A stretch of 64,000 bases of DNA from Cylindrospermopsis curvispora GIHE-G1 (GTDB taxonomy: Bacteria > Cyanobacteriota > Cyanobacteriia > Cyanobacteriales > Nostocaceae): NCBI RefSeq assembly GCF_014489415.1, contig NZ_CP060822.1:2837501-2901500 (forward strand), written 5' to 3'. A model generated the notes under the pieces. It worked only from the letters and a program-made list of their open reading frames with translations. It was not told the DNA's origin and did not search any database. This document shows positions 10,102 through 18,716 of this stretch, piece after piece. Position numbers and translations under genes: made by a program. Positions within the stretch are counted from its first letter, which is position 1. Each line of letters starts with the position of its first letter.

Positions 10102-11113
10102 ATGAAACGCAGATCATTCATTGAAAGCTCCGCCTTATTTGGTGCGTCTTTATTAGGTACTCAAGCCATTGCCACCATTGGTAACAGAGGTATTGAGCCA
10201 GTACAAGCCCAACAAATAAAAGAACTGAACTTCGGTATCATTTCCACAGAATCCCAAGCCAATCAAAGACCCCTTTGGGAACCATTTATTGCGGCGTTAT
10301 CAAGTTCCATAGGCATTCCTGTGAGAGCTTTTTATGCTACTCAATATGCAGGGGTAATTGAAGCCATGCGTTTCGGTCAGGTGCAAATAGCTTGGTATGG
10401 TGGTAAATCCTATATTGAAGCTGCTAAAATTGCCAATGCAGAAGCCTTTGCCCAAACTGTTTCTAGCGATGGAAAAAAAGGTTACTATGCTCATCTGATT
10501 GCCAATAAGAGTAATCCGATTACAGCAGCAGCTAAAAAGCAGGGTGGGGATAAATATGTGATCCGAAATGCGAGTAAATTAACTTTTGCATTTAATGATC
10601 CTAACTCTACTTCTGGGTTTTTAGTACCTAGCTACTATGTATTTGGCAAAAATAAAGTTGACCCTAAGAAAATTTTTAAACGGTTAATTTTCTCAGGTAG
10701 TCACGAAGCTACAGCTTTAGCAGTGGCAAATAACCAGGTAGATGTAGCCACTAATAATAATGAGTCTCTGGAAAGATTGGAAAAAACTAATCCTTCAGCC
10801 AGACAGAAAATTTGAGATCATCTGGACATCACCAATTATCCCTAGTGACCCCATAGCTTATCGTAAAGATTTACCAGCTGATGTGAAGAAAAAACTGCAG
10901 AATTTTTTCTACAATTTCAAAGACAAAAAAATCTTAGAACCTTTGCAGTGGTCAGCCTTGGTCCCAGCTAATGATAAAACCTGGAACCCTATTCGAGAGT
11001 TAGACCTTGCTAAACAGGTTTTAGACCTCCAGTCTAAAACGGATTTAACTGCTGCAGATAAACAAAAATTAAACAACTTAAATAGCCAACTGCGAAAACT
11101 GCAAGGACGTTAA
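10102..11113 (+). pseudogene. phnD: Phosphonate-binding protein PhnD, frameshifted
   Basis: The periplasmic substrate-binding protein of the phn importer, broken into two frames. Frame 1 (10102-10815) encodes residues 1-237 with a twin-arginine-like signal (KRRSF, then a hydrophobic stretch and a QAQQ cleavage region) and the PhnD core. It ends at TGA just after NPSARQ. Frame 2 continues with KFEIIWTSPIIPSDPIAY and runs to 11113, clearly the C-terminal third of PhnD. Removing one A from the AAAA at 10807-10810 restores a protein of about 336 residues. This is either a real one-base insertion, a programmed slip or a homopolymer sequencing error. phnC and phnE are intact. Confidence 0.85.
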
Positions 11114-11256
11114 TACCACTTAATTGCCAGTAATTATCAGCTGTTGATTTTTAAAAACTAAGTTAGAGATCAACAGCTACCTGAAAAAAGAGAAAGTCTA
11201 CTCTCAATAAATAACTTGACCAAATATAATAGTATTAAATCTAGGCGTATACGAGC

Positions 11257-12078
11257 ATGTCCCCGAAATCAGAATCCCCAGTTTCTTCTCCTAATGTCTT
11301 GGCAATGTTAGAGAAAGAAGCCAAACTTGTCACTACCAAAAAAGTTCTGTTAGTTTTAGCAATTGCTGTGGCCCTTATTGCCTCCTATCTACAAAGTGAA
11401 TTAAATTTCTTGGTGCTTCTGCAACGTGGAGACAATATGGTGGAGTATGTTAAATCATATTTTCTACCAGACTTTTCCGACTGGGGATATTACTTTTCTG
11501 AAACTGTAATTACAATTTCTATGGGACTCTGGGGAACCCTAATGGCGGCGATCGTTTCTGTTCCCTTATCCATCCTAGCATCCAATAATATGTGCCCAAT
11601 ATGGATTGTGCAACCAACAAGACGAATATTAGATGCCATGCGTGCTATTAATGAAATAGTGTTTGCATTGATATTTGTAGTGGCAGTGGGGTTGGGTCCC
11701 TTTGCAGGGGTGTTGTCCTTATTTGTACACACCACTGGAGTATTAGGTAAATTGTTCTCCGAAGCGGTAGAATCTATTGAACCAGGTCCAGTGGATGGGA
11801 TTAGAGCTACTGGTGCTAGTCACATTCAAGAGGTCATTTATGGTGTGATTCCCCAGGTTATGCCTTTGTGGACTTCTTTCACGCTTTATAGATTTGAATC
11901 TAATGTCCGCTCCGCTTCTGTTCTGGGCATAGTGGGAGCTGGTGGCATAGGTGTTTCACTTTATCAAAGCTTTGGCGCTTTCCAATATCAAAAAGTCTGT
12001 GCGATTTTAATTGTTTTAGTAGCAGCTACAGCTATAATTGATTTATTATCTGCTAAGATAAGAAATTGGTTAGTCTAG
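11257..12078 (+). CDS. phnE: Phosphonate ABC transporter permease PhnE
   Basis: A 273-residue inner-membrane permease. The first hydrophobic helix is at about 28-45; the remaining helices carry the binding-protein-dependent transport signature, with the EAA-like loop in ESIEPGPVDGIRATGASH and the PhnE-typical end SASVLGIVGAGGIGVSLY. It lies 143 bases after phnD; those bases hold no gene. It is convergent with the hydrolase gene, overlapping its 3' end by 9 bases. Confidence 0.92.
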   Translation: MSPKSESPVSSPNVLAMLEKEAKLVTTKKVLLVLAIAVALIASYLQSELNFLVLLQRGDNMVEYVKSYFLPDFSDWGYYFSETVITISMGLWGTLMAAIVSVPLSILASNNMCPIWIVQPTRRILDAMRAINEIVFALIFVVAVGLGPFAGVLSLFVHTTGVLGKLFSEAVESIEPGPVDGIRATGASHIQEVIYGVIPQVMPLWTSFTLYRFESNVRSASVLGIVGAGGIGVSLYQSFGAFQYQKVCAILIVLVAATAIIDLLSAKIRNWLV

Positions 12079-12906
12079 TTCAACCACGGATGAAATAAAA
12101 CCAGATTTCGTAAAAAAAGAATGAACTAGGCGGCAAATATCCGGAGCATGAGTATTAACAAAGTCATGTTCAGCACCTGGGATAACATAAAAAGCGGTTT
12201 GGGGAATGGTTTTTGCATAGGTTTCACTGTGCCATTGGGGAATAGTAGTATCATTTTCCGCAGCAATAACTATTGTTGGTGTGGAAATTTGATGGATATG
12301 TTTTTCCACCGTATTCAGAGCATTTGTTGCTTTTAATATGCTGTTTAACATAGCAGCAGCACTGGGTTGAGTCATCAGCATATGACGTGCTTGGGCAATT
12401 TTTTGGTAACCATTCCTGTTCCCGCTAAAGTAGGCAAAAGGTTTATATAGGGCGATCGCCAAATCCACAAGTTTTGTCTGCCAAAGTAGTGGTTTAAGGT
12501 GGTCATAGCGTCCAACAAAACCATCATCACGAATACCTGCGGGGCCAATTAAACCTAAACCGTGTAGACTAAATGAGTAATGAACAGCATATGCTGAAGC
12601 GATCCATGCACCGTAGGAATAACCAGCTAAATAAAACTTTTGTAGTTGAAGATTATCTACAAATTGCTTGAGAAAAGCAACTTGGTCCTCAATTAAATAA
12701 TTAATTTTGGGTTTATTGGATTTAGAACAGTCACCAAAGCCTAACAGTTCTAAGCTAAAACATTGAAATTGAGATTGTAATTGGTCCACCAGACAATTTA
12801 GGGATGACGCATCACCGAAAAACCCATGTAATAAAACTAATGGTTCACCTTTACCTTTAAGGGTGTAGGCGGCCTGATAATCATCAAGTTTAAGGAATTG
12901 TTTCAT
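12070..12906 (-). CDS. Alpha/beta hydrolase
   Basis: A 278-residue alpha/beta-hydrolase-fold protein. The oxyanion region is HGFFG (27-31), the nucleophile elbow GYSYG has S97, and the likely acid and base are D219 in AAENDT and H247 in GAEHDF. All three catalytic residues are present, so it should be an active esterase or lipase-like enzyme of unknown substrate. It lies only 12 bases downstream of the glycosyltransferase gene and is probably cotranscribed, so the two may act on the same glycolipid or carotenoid glycoside. That link is inferred. Confidence 0.8.
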   Translation of the reverse strand: MKQFLKLDDYQAAYTLKGKGEPLVLLHGFFGDASSLNCLVDQLQSQFQCFSLELLGFGDCSKSNKPKINYLIEDQVAFLKQFVDNLQLQKFYLAGYSYGAWIASAYAVHYSFSLHGLGLIGPAGIRDDGFVGRYDHLKPLLWQTKLVDLAIALYKPFAYFSGNRNGYQKIAQARHMLMTQPSAAAMLNSILKATNALNTVEKHIHQISTPTIVIAAENDTTIPQWHSETYAKTIPQTAFYVIPGAEHDFVNTHAPDICRLVHSFFTKSGFISSVVELD

Positions 12907-12918
12907 ATTTAATAATTT

Positions 12919-14211
12919 TTAATAACTAAAATTGTCAAATATAACCGGGGCGCAGTCCACCACAGGTTGTTGAGTTGAGATAGCTTGTTCAATAATGGCG
13001 ATCGCCTGATTAATACCTCCAGAATGGTTAATTTCCTGTTGAAATTGTCGGGCACGATCTCGATAGCTGGGGACCTCTAAAACCCGTTTTACCTTTTCAC
13101 GTAATTTCTGCACTGTTAATTGTTTTAATTCGAGGAATTCGCCGCAACCAGACCATTGAATTCTAGCTGCGATACCTGGTTGATCATTAGTAATAGGAAT
13201 AGCCAGGAGAGGAACACCATGAGTCAAAGATTCAAGAGTGGTATTCATACCTCCATGAGTAATTGTTAAACTCGCTCGCTGGAGTAGTTCAATTTGAGGA
13301 GCATAACGAACAACCAGGGGATGACCCGGTAGGGGTGGTAGATCTTCAGGATTAGCAGAACCACCCAGAGAAATCACTAATTGAATATCCAAATTCTCAC
13401 AAGCTGCAGCAATGGTTTGAAAGGTATTTTTCAGGCGATTTTGCAATGTTCCCATGGAGGCATAAATTAGGGGTTTATCAGATAATTTTTCCCAGGGAAA
13501 ATCAACAAATTTGCGGCTTGTTGTGGTATGAAATGGTCCAGTAAAATGAAAGTTATCAGGCAAGGTTTTTCGGGGATATTCCAGAGATTTTGGTTGATGA
13601 CAGATAATTGCCAGGGAAGAATCAAAAGTTGTTGGTATGGGCAACTGATTATTTTTTAAAAACTGGTTTGCTGGTTCGTGGATAATTTTTCCTATCAAAG
13701 AACCTACATAATTAGTCAATTGATTTCTCAATTTGAAAAACCATGAGTCACCATATTGCCATGTTGTAAAAACAGGTGGAATTCCAGCTTCTTGGTTAAA
13801 TGGTAAAGCACTACAGACTGTAACATAGGGAATATTCAAAATTTTGGCGATCGCCACTGCTTCGGTACTGGTTTGATCAATGACCATTCCATCCAGGTTG
13901 AGATCTTTACAGGCGATCGCCCCATCTTGGAGAACCATATATGAAACGTGTCGAAAGATTCCTATGGTGTAAAGTAGAGCGGATAGACCTTCTCTTTTAC
14001 CCAAGGTTTCAAAGATTTTCTCTATACTCCCTTGGGGAAAGGATTCCATGGCCACTGGAAAAAAATGAATACCAAGTGCTTCAACTCTTGCTTGAGCATC
14101 GGGTATACCTACAAAGGTTACCCTGTGACCTTTTAGGAGTAAGGCTTCACCAATCGGTAACATGGTATTTAGATGGCCTGTTTCAACCGGGCAATATAAA
14201 CCAATATGCAT
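12919..14211 (-). CDS. UGT-type glycosyltransferase (GT1, CrtX/MGT-like)
   Basis: A 430-residue GT-B glycosyltransferase of family GT1. The N-terminal acceptor domain begins HIGLYCPVETGHLNTMLP. The C-terminal nucleotide-sugar motif runs THGGMNTTLESLTHGVP (318-334) followed by NDQ (342-344). This pattern is typical of macrolide, zeaxanthin or sterol glucosyltransferases. In cyanobacteria, related genes glycosylate carotenoids or lipids. The acceptor cannot be read from sequence. It is followed at once by an alpha/beta hydrolase gene. Confidence 0.82.
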   Translation of the reverse strand: MHIGLYCPVETGHLNTMLPIGEALLLKGHRVTFVGIPDAQARVEALGIHFFPVAMESFPQGSIEKIFETLGKREGLSALLYTIGIFRHVSYMVLQDGAIACKDLNLDGMVIDQTSTEAVAIAKILNIPYVTVCSALPFNQEAGIPPVFTTWQYGDSWFFKLRNQLTNYVGSLIGKIIHEPANQFLKNNQLPIPTTFDSSLAIICHQPKSLEYPRKTLPDNFHFTGPFHTTTSRKFVDFPWEKLSDKPLIYASMGTLQNRLKNTFQTIAAACENLDIQLVISLGGSANPEDLPPLPGHPLVVRYAPQIELLQRASLTITHGGMNTTLESLTHGVPLLAIPITNDQPGIAARIQWSGCGEFLELKQLTVQKLREKVKRVLEVPSYRDRARQFQQEINHSGGINQAIAIIEQAISTQQPVVDCAPVIFDNFSY

Positions 14212-14233
14212 AACTAATATATCTGTCCCCAGT

Positions 14234-14578
14234 TTACCTTTTCCCGTTCACTTGGGAAACCGAGATAATTTTATAAGTACCAGATGTGGATTCAGGAATA
14301 CCCTTGGGAATAGGTTTAACTATTTGGAGCTGGGCTTTTCCCATGCATGGCTTATTGCGCTTACAGATACTAATAATTTTTTTACCCACAGGGGATTGGG
14401 TTTCAAAGAAATAAACTAGTGTGTCTCCACTTTCTTTACCAAAATAAAAAACATGGGAGTGGGTTTTACCAATCTGGAGATTCCCGTTAAATTCTCCTGC
14501 AAATTTCTCCTGAGCGAACAACTCTCCTGCGTTTAGCGCAATTACGGTTGTTGGCAATAATGCCCAAAGTATTTTCAT
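14234..14578 (-). CDS. Secreted protein of unknown function
   Basis: Starting at the ATG at 14578 gives 114 residues with a clean signal peptide (MKILWALLPTT then GELFA, cleavage near 22). The mature part is a predicted beta-rich domain with the stretches HVFYFGKESGDTLVYFFET and SICKRNKPC, holding two cysteines that could pair. The open frame runs upstream to 14650, but that extension lacks signal character and is probably not translated. It lies just upstream of the glycosyltransferase gene on the same strand. I do not recognise the family. Confidence 0.6.
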   Translation of the reverse strand: MKILWALLPTTVIALNAGELFAQEKFAGEFNGNLQIGKTHSHVFYFGKESGDTLVYFFETQSPVGKKIISICKRNKPCMGKAQLQIVKPIPKGIPESTSGTYKIISVSQVNGKR

Positions 14579-14835
14579 CACCAATATACCAGTAAAATTT
14601 ACTTCAACAACAGTACCACGGTTCCATCCTACAATTGCCAATTTTCTCAAACAGGTCTGAAAACCAATAAAATTGTGGTGACATCAATGGGGTATTAAGG
14701 ACCTGCATACAATATTGTCACAACTAGACTTTTAATTTAAAATAAGTTTTGTGAATACACATGCGATCGCACTTCCTGTGTACAATAACGAAATAGGTTA
14801 GAATGGAAGATATTTTTACCTAAGGTTATAGACTT

Positions 14836-15480
14836 ATGAGTAGCGAAAACATTACACTTGCGGATATTTTTGCCCTATTTAAAGAAAGCGAAAGACAACG
14901 AGAAGTAGAACAACTTCTATATCAAGAACGTCAACGGGAATATGAACAACGTCAACGAGAATATGAACAACGCCAAAGAAAACATGAAGAAGAGATGGAC
15001 CAATTCCGTATATCTATGGAAGAAACTAGGAAGATGGTGGCTGAAACTAATAAGCATATGGGATCCATCACTAGTAGATGGGGTGAGTTTGTAGAAAACT
15101 TAGTTAGACCTGCTGCGGTGCGATTATTTAAAGAACAGGGTATTGATGTCCACTATACCTCCCTTCAGGTAAAAGCTCATGATTATGCAGGTTCCATAGA
15201 AATTGATATTTGGGCAGAAAATGATGGTCAAATTGTAGCTATTGAAGTTAAGTCTCACTTAAAGGTACGAGATATTAAACGATTTATAAAAGTACTTGAT
15301 CGGTTCAAGGATGTATTTCCTAAATATAAAAAATATAAGCTTTATGGAGCAGTGGCGGGTATTAAAGTGGATGAAAAAGCAGATCAATACGCCTTAGAAC
15401 AAGGTCTATTTCTAATCCGTCCAGCGGGAGATTCGGTAGCTATTGACGTGAAAAAGGATTTTCAAGCCAAGGTGTGGTAG
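14836..15480 (+). CDS. DUF3782 protein: coiled coil plus PD-(D/E)XK nuclease-like domain
   Basis: A 214-residue protein. Residues 17-75 form a highly charged coiled coil with the exact heptad RQREYEQ repeated; the DNA repeats as 21-bp units near 14928-14990. The C-terminal half looks like a PD-(D/E)XK nuclease fold: D124 in IEIDIWAE, then E137 and K139 in IAIEVKS. This arrangement is typical of the DUF3782 family, abundant and multi-copy in filamentous cyanobacteria. Whether it cuts DNA is unknown. It stands alone on the plus strand between minus-strand genes. Confidence 0.75.
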   Translation: MSSENITLADIFALFKESERQREVEQLLYQERQREYEQRQREYEQRQRKHEEEMDQFRISMEETRKMVAETNKHMGSITSRWGEFVENLVRPAAVRLFKEQGIDVHYTSLQVKAHDYAGSIEIDIWAENDGQIVAIEVKSHLKVRDIKRFIKVLDRFKDVFPKYKKYKLYGAVAGIKVDEKADQYALEQGLFLIRPAGDSVAIDVKKDFQAKVW

Positions 15481-15490
15481 GTCACAATCA

Positions 15491-16570
15491 TTACCAACTT
15501 GGCACGTCTACCCAGGTTCTGGAATGAGATGATTGATGACACAGATCCATCAACAGTTGGGAATAAACTCCCTGTTTCAATGACGGAACAATCTCCTTTT
15601 GGGTTTCTATTCCATTCACCCATTGGTCTACAACTCGCAAAAATGCACTAATCCTACCATCAGTGTAGTCTTGGGGAAATAATAATTGTTTAGGAATCTC
15701 CAATTCGGTGAAACTTCCCCCAATTTCACAACCCCAAACTCTAAACCCATAAATATAATCCTTTTGATTCTCACTCGCTATAATTAATGTCCCTTTGTCT
15801 CCATACACTTCGATAGCATGAGTTCTCTTGGCTTGCACTACTGCACTAATACAAACTTGACAAGGTATTCCTTTCTCTAACTCTAATGAAATTAAACAAT
15901 TATCATCACTATTCACTACCTTTAACTCTCCATCCACCGGATCTCTTCTTTGGGTAATTGCTGTGGTTAAATAGGCGTTAAGTCTTATTACCTCTCCAAA
16001 TAACCAGCTAATATAATCAAAAGCATGGGAACCTAAAGAACCTAAAGCTCCACCACCTTGCTCTCTTTGGGAATACCAATTCCAAGGACGATCTGTGTTA
16101 GCACGAGATGACCCTAACCAATCAATTTTAATTAGTCTAATATTTCCTACATAGTTGTTATTTAATAACTGATGTAAATATTGCCATGCTGGAACAAAAC
16201 GAAATTCAAAATCTACCGTGGCAATAATGTTTTTTTGCTTTGCTAGTTGATATAGTTCCTTAGCTTGAGTTACATTTAGGGTGGTCGGTTTTTCTAATAA
16301 GAGGTGTTTACCCGCTGCTAATACTTGTTTACCCATGGAGTAATGTAAAAACGGTGGTGTGGATATACTCACCGCTTGCACTTCTGGTAATGCCAAAATT
16401 TCTTCTAGATTGTCGCTATGGTGGGGGATATTATAAGCTCTTGCTAAAGAATGGGCCTGCTTAATATCTCTGTGATAAATGCTGAGTATTTTAGTTTTGT
16501 GATGGGAACTAAATGCAGGAATATGTACTTTTTGTCCGAATCCGCTCCCAACTATTGCTACGCCAATCAT
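15491..16570 (-). CDS. Gfo/Idh/MocA family oxidoreductase
   Basis: An NAD(P)-dependent sugar or related dehydrogenase. The N-terminal Rossmann motif is GVAIVGSGFGQ, the family signature EKP occurs in LLLEKPTTLN, and the C-terminal Gfo/Idh domain includes GSLGSHAFDYISWLFG with the conserved H and D. Starting at the ATG at 16570 gives 359 residues. An in-frame extension to 16612 adds a lysine-rich tail that looks non-native. Substrate unknown. It is transcribed in the same direction as the thioredoxin gene upstream, with about 50 bases between. Confidence 0.85.
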   Translation of the reverse strand: MIGVAIVGSGFGQKVHIPAFSSHHKTKILSIYHRDIKQAHSLARAYNIPHHSDNLEEILALPEVQAVSISTPPFLHYSMGKQVLAAGKHLLLEKPTTLNVTQAKELYQLAKQKNIIATVDFEFRFVPAWQYLHQLLNNNYVGNIRLIKIDWLGSSRANTDRPWNWYSQREQGGGALGSLGSHAFDYISWLFGEVIRLNAYLTTAITQRRDPVDGELKVVNSDDNCLISLELEKGIPCQVCISAVVQAKRTHAIEVYGDKGTLIIASENQKDYIYGFRVWGCEIGGSFTELEIPKQLLFPQDYTDGRISAFLRVVDQWVNGIETQKEIVPSLKQGVYSQLLMDLCHQSSHSRTWVDVPSW

Positions 16571-16622
16571 AATTTTAGTTTTTAGATTTGTTTTAACAAC
16601 TTTTGTCCCCATTCCCCCTCTA

Positions 16623-17213
16623 CTAATTAACTACTTGTGCACCATGACTACGAGGATCGTCTTGATTGATTGAAGCTGGAGTGGAAAACTGAGAAGCTCT
16701 GCCATTCATTTGAGCATAGGGAAGGGGAGAACCTGTGATTAATGCGTCTAAGTTACTATCCATAATGGTGCGGGGTGTATCACCAATCGCTTCAGCTATG
16801 GTTTCCCCCTGGTTACCTAAAAAGACGAAGTGGGGTATGCCATCTACTCGATATTTAAGCATTTCTGGTAGCCATTTACTGTTATCCACATTCAACATGA
16901 CAAAATTCATCTTGTCACCATATTTATCTTTCAATTTTGCTATGTCCGATGCCATCTTTTGGCAAACTGTACACCAGTCAGCGTAAAATTCTACTAGACT
17001 GGGTCGATTGTTGGTTATGGCCATTTCTAAAGGGGTAGATGCTTGGTCTAGTTCCTGAAGGGAAACCGCACTGGTTTGGTTTCTCAGTCCTAAAAATAAG
17101 AGTCCAGTGAGGGCGATCGCTACAATTACTATGAGTAAGTTTCTGACCCGATTTCCCAGGGTTGACTGGGTGGAGGTGTTTGGGTTGGGATCAAGGGGTG
17201 CATCTGGAATCAT
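16623..17213 (-). CDS. txlA: Membrane-anchored thioredoxin (TxlA/HCF164-like)
   Basis: A 196-residue thioredoxin-fold protein with one N-terminal membrane anchor (about 25-43) and the redox motif FYADWCTVCQKM (C81 and C84). This matches cyanobacterial TxlA and plant HCF164. HCF164 is a thylakoid protein that delivers reducing power to the lumen for cytochrome b6f assembly. The WCTVC active site, replacing WCGPC, is typical of the group. The C-terminal tail after about 160 is low-complexity. Confidence 0.85.
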   Translation of the reverse strand: MIPDAPLDPNPNTSTQSTLGNRVRNLLIVIVAIALTGLLFLGLRNQTSAVSLQELDQASTPLEMAITNNRPSLVEFYADWCTVCQKMASDIAKLKDKYGDKMNFVMLNVDNSKWLPEMLKYRVDGIPHFVFLGNQGETIAEAIGDTPRTIMDSNLDALITGSPLPYAQMNGRASQFSTPASINQDDPRSHGAQVVN

Positions 17214-17294
17214 GGTTTATTTATTAATAATTATTAAGCAATTAGGCATTTTCCAGATCTAGTCTATCAAATTTAGCCAAATGTGGTTTTTTCT

Positions 17295-17699
17295 ATGAAG
17301 AAACGAGTGACCCTGACTTTTCCTAAACGTGCGATCCAGATCCCTGTTACTTACCGACTGGCGAGGGATTTTAACGTAGCTGCTAACATTATCCGCGCTC
17401 AGGTTGCTCCTAATCAAATTGGTAAACTGGTGGTCGAATTATCGGGTGATATTGACCAGTTAGATGCAGCTATTGACTGGATGCGATCGCAACATATTGC
17501 TGTTTCTCATAATTTGGGTGAAATAGTTATTGATGATCAACTATGTGTTGACTGTGGACTGTGTACGGGAGTTTGTCCCACGGAGGCATTATCTTTGAAT
17601 CGAGAAACATACAAACTAACATTCACGCGATCGCGGTGTATTGTCTGTGAGCAGTGTATTTCTTCTTGTCCATTACAAGCTATTTCGACTAATTTATGA
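17295..17699 (+). CDS. NIL-domain ferredoxin, 2x[4Fe-4S]
   Basis: Taking the ATG at 17295 gives 134 residues. An N-terminal NIL domain (about 1-75; KRVTLTFPK then GKLVVELSG) is fused to two ferredoxin-type cluster motifs, CVDCGLCTGVCP and CIVCEQCISSCP, each with the four cysteines for a [4Fe-4S] cluster. NIL domains otherwise occur on MetN-type methionine transporters as ligand-binding modules. This fusion is widespread in cyanobacteria and may serve in sulfur or methionine metabolism. The stop overlaps the next start as ATGA (17696-17699), indicating translational coupling to the CHAD gene. Confidence 0.88.
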   Translation: MKKRVTLTFPKRAIQIPVTYRLARDFNVAANIIRAQVAPNQIGKLVVELSGDIDQLDAAIDWMRSQHIAVSHNLGEIVIDDQLCVDCGLCTGVCPTEALSLNRETYKLTFTRSRCIVCEQCISSCPLQAISTNL

Positions 17700-18676
17700 A
17701 ACTAGATAAAGTATCTATAAAAACATTATCCGTGACCAGCTTAGGATACTTGGGGCATCAAGCATTGACAAAAATCGCTGAGAAAACCCTTGAATATGAA
17801 AAATCGGTCAAAAAAGACAAGGACCCCAGGGCATTACATCAAATGCGAGTAGGAATGCGTCGTTTACGTACTGCCATTACCAGTTTTAGTTCTTTTTTAG
17901 ATCTACCTTCATCCGTGAATGATCAAAGTATTGGTAAAATTGCCAGAACTTTAGGAAAACTCAGGGATTTAGATGTGTTAAAAGAAATTCTAGAGCAGGA
18001 CTATCAACCATACCTATCACCCCGTCAACAAACTTACTTGAAAAAGGCTTTTTCTGTTATATCACAGGAGCGAGAATCAGTCTGTTTATCGGTGCAGAAA
18101 ATCTTCAAATCTGAACTATATAAATCCTTTAAACAAGACTTGCTGGAGTGGCTAAAAAGCCCGATGTACAATCCTTTAGCTGAATTACAAATTCAGCAAG
18201 CAGTACCAGAACTCCTTCTACCACAAATCAGTAGATTTCTATTACATCCAGGGTGGATGATTGGTATAGAAACCCTAGATCCAGCTGGAATTACATCAGT
18301 AAAATGGAATCCTGAAGAGCTAGAAAAAAACCTACAAATCCAGGGAGAAATTCTTCATGACCTGCGAAAACATGCCAAAAGAGTGCGCTATCAAATAGAT
18401 CTATTTGACAACCTATACCAACACTCCTTCACACAGGAGCTTGGCCAAATCAAACAAGTTCAAGAAATTTTAGGTAATCTCCAAGATAGCATGGTTTTAA
18501 ACCAGTGGTTGGTAGATATCTTTAAATCAGAAGGTGAATCCAGTTTAACTGAAATGATGACCCTGCTAGCTACTAATCGCTATCAATTATGGCAGCAGTG
18601 GCAACCCTTACAAATGGAATTTTTAAAAACAGAGACCAGAAAGAATTTATACCTAACAGCATTACACCTGCAGTAA
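17696..18676 (+). CDS. CHAD domain protein
   Basis: A 326-residue, mostly helical protein of the CHAD family. Conserved histidines and basic residues are clear in ALHQMRVGMRRLRTAI and LHDLRKHAKRVRYQIDLF, the family's signature helices. CHAD domains bind inorganic polyphosphate and often associate with polyphosphate granules. There is no CYTH catalytic domain here, so it is probably a polyphosphate-binding protein. The coupling to the NIL-ferredoxin gene through an ATGA overlap is notable because the two functions have no obvious relation. Confidence 0.85.
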   Translation: MKLDKVSIKTLSVTSLGYLGHQALTKIAEKTLEYEKSVKKDKDPRALHQMRVGMRRLRTAITSFSSFLDLPSSVNDQSIGKIARTLGKLRDLDVLKEILEQDYQPYLSPRQQTYLKKAFSVISQERESVCLSVQKIFKSELYKSFKQDLLEWLKSPMYNPLAELQIQQAVPELLLPQISRFLLHPGWMIGIETLDPAGITSVKWNPEELEKNLQIQGEILHDLRKHAKRVRYQIDLFDNLYQHSFTQELGQIKQVQEILGNLQDSMVLNQWLVDIFKSEGESSLTEMMTLLATNRYQLWQQWQPLQMEFLKTETRKNLYLTALHLQ

Positions 18677-18716
18677 TTTCCATCGGAAGATCTCCCGAGA
18701 TTTATCACCTTGGAAG

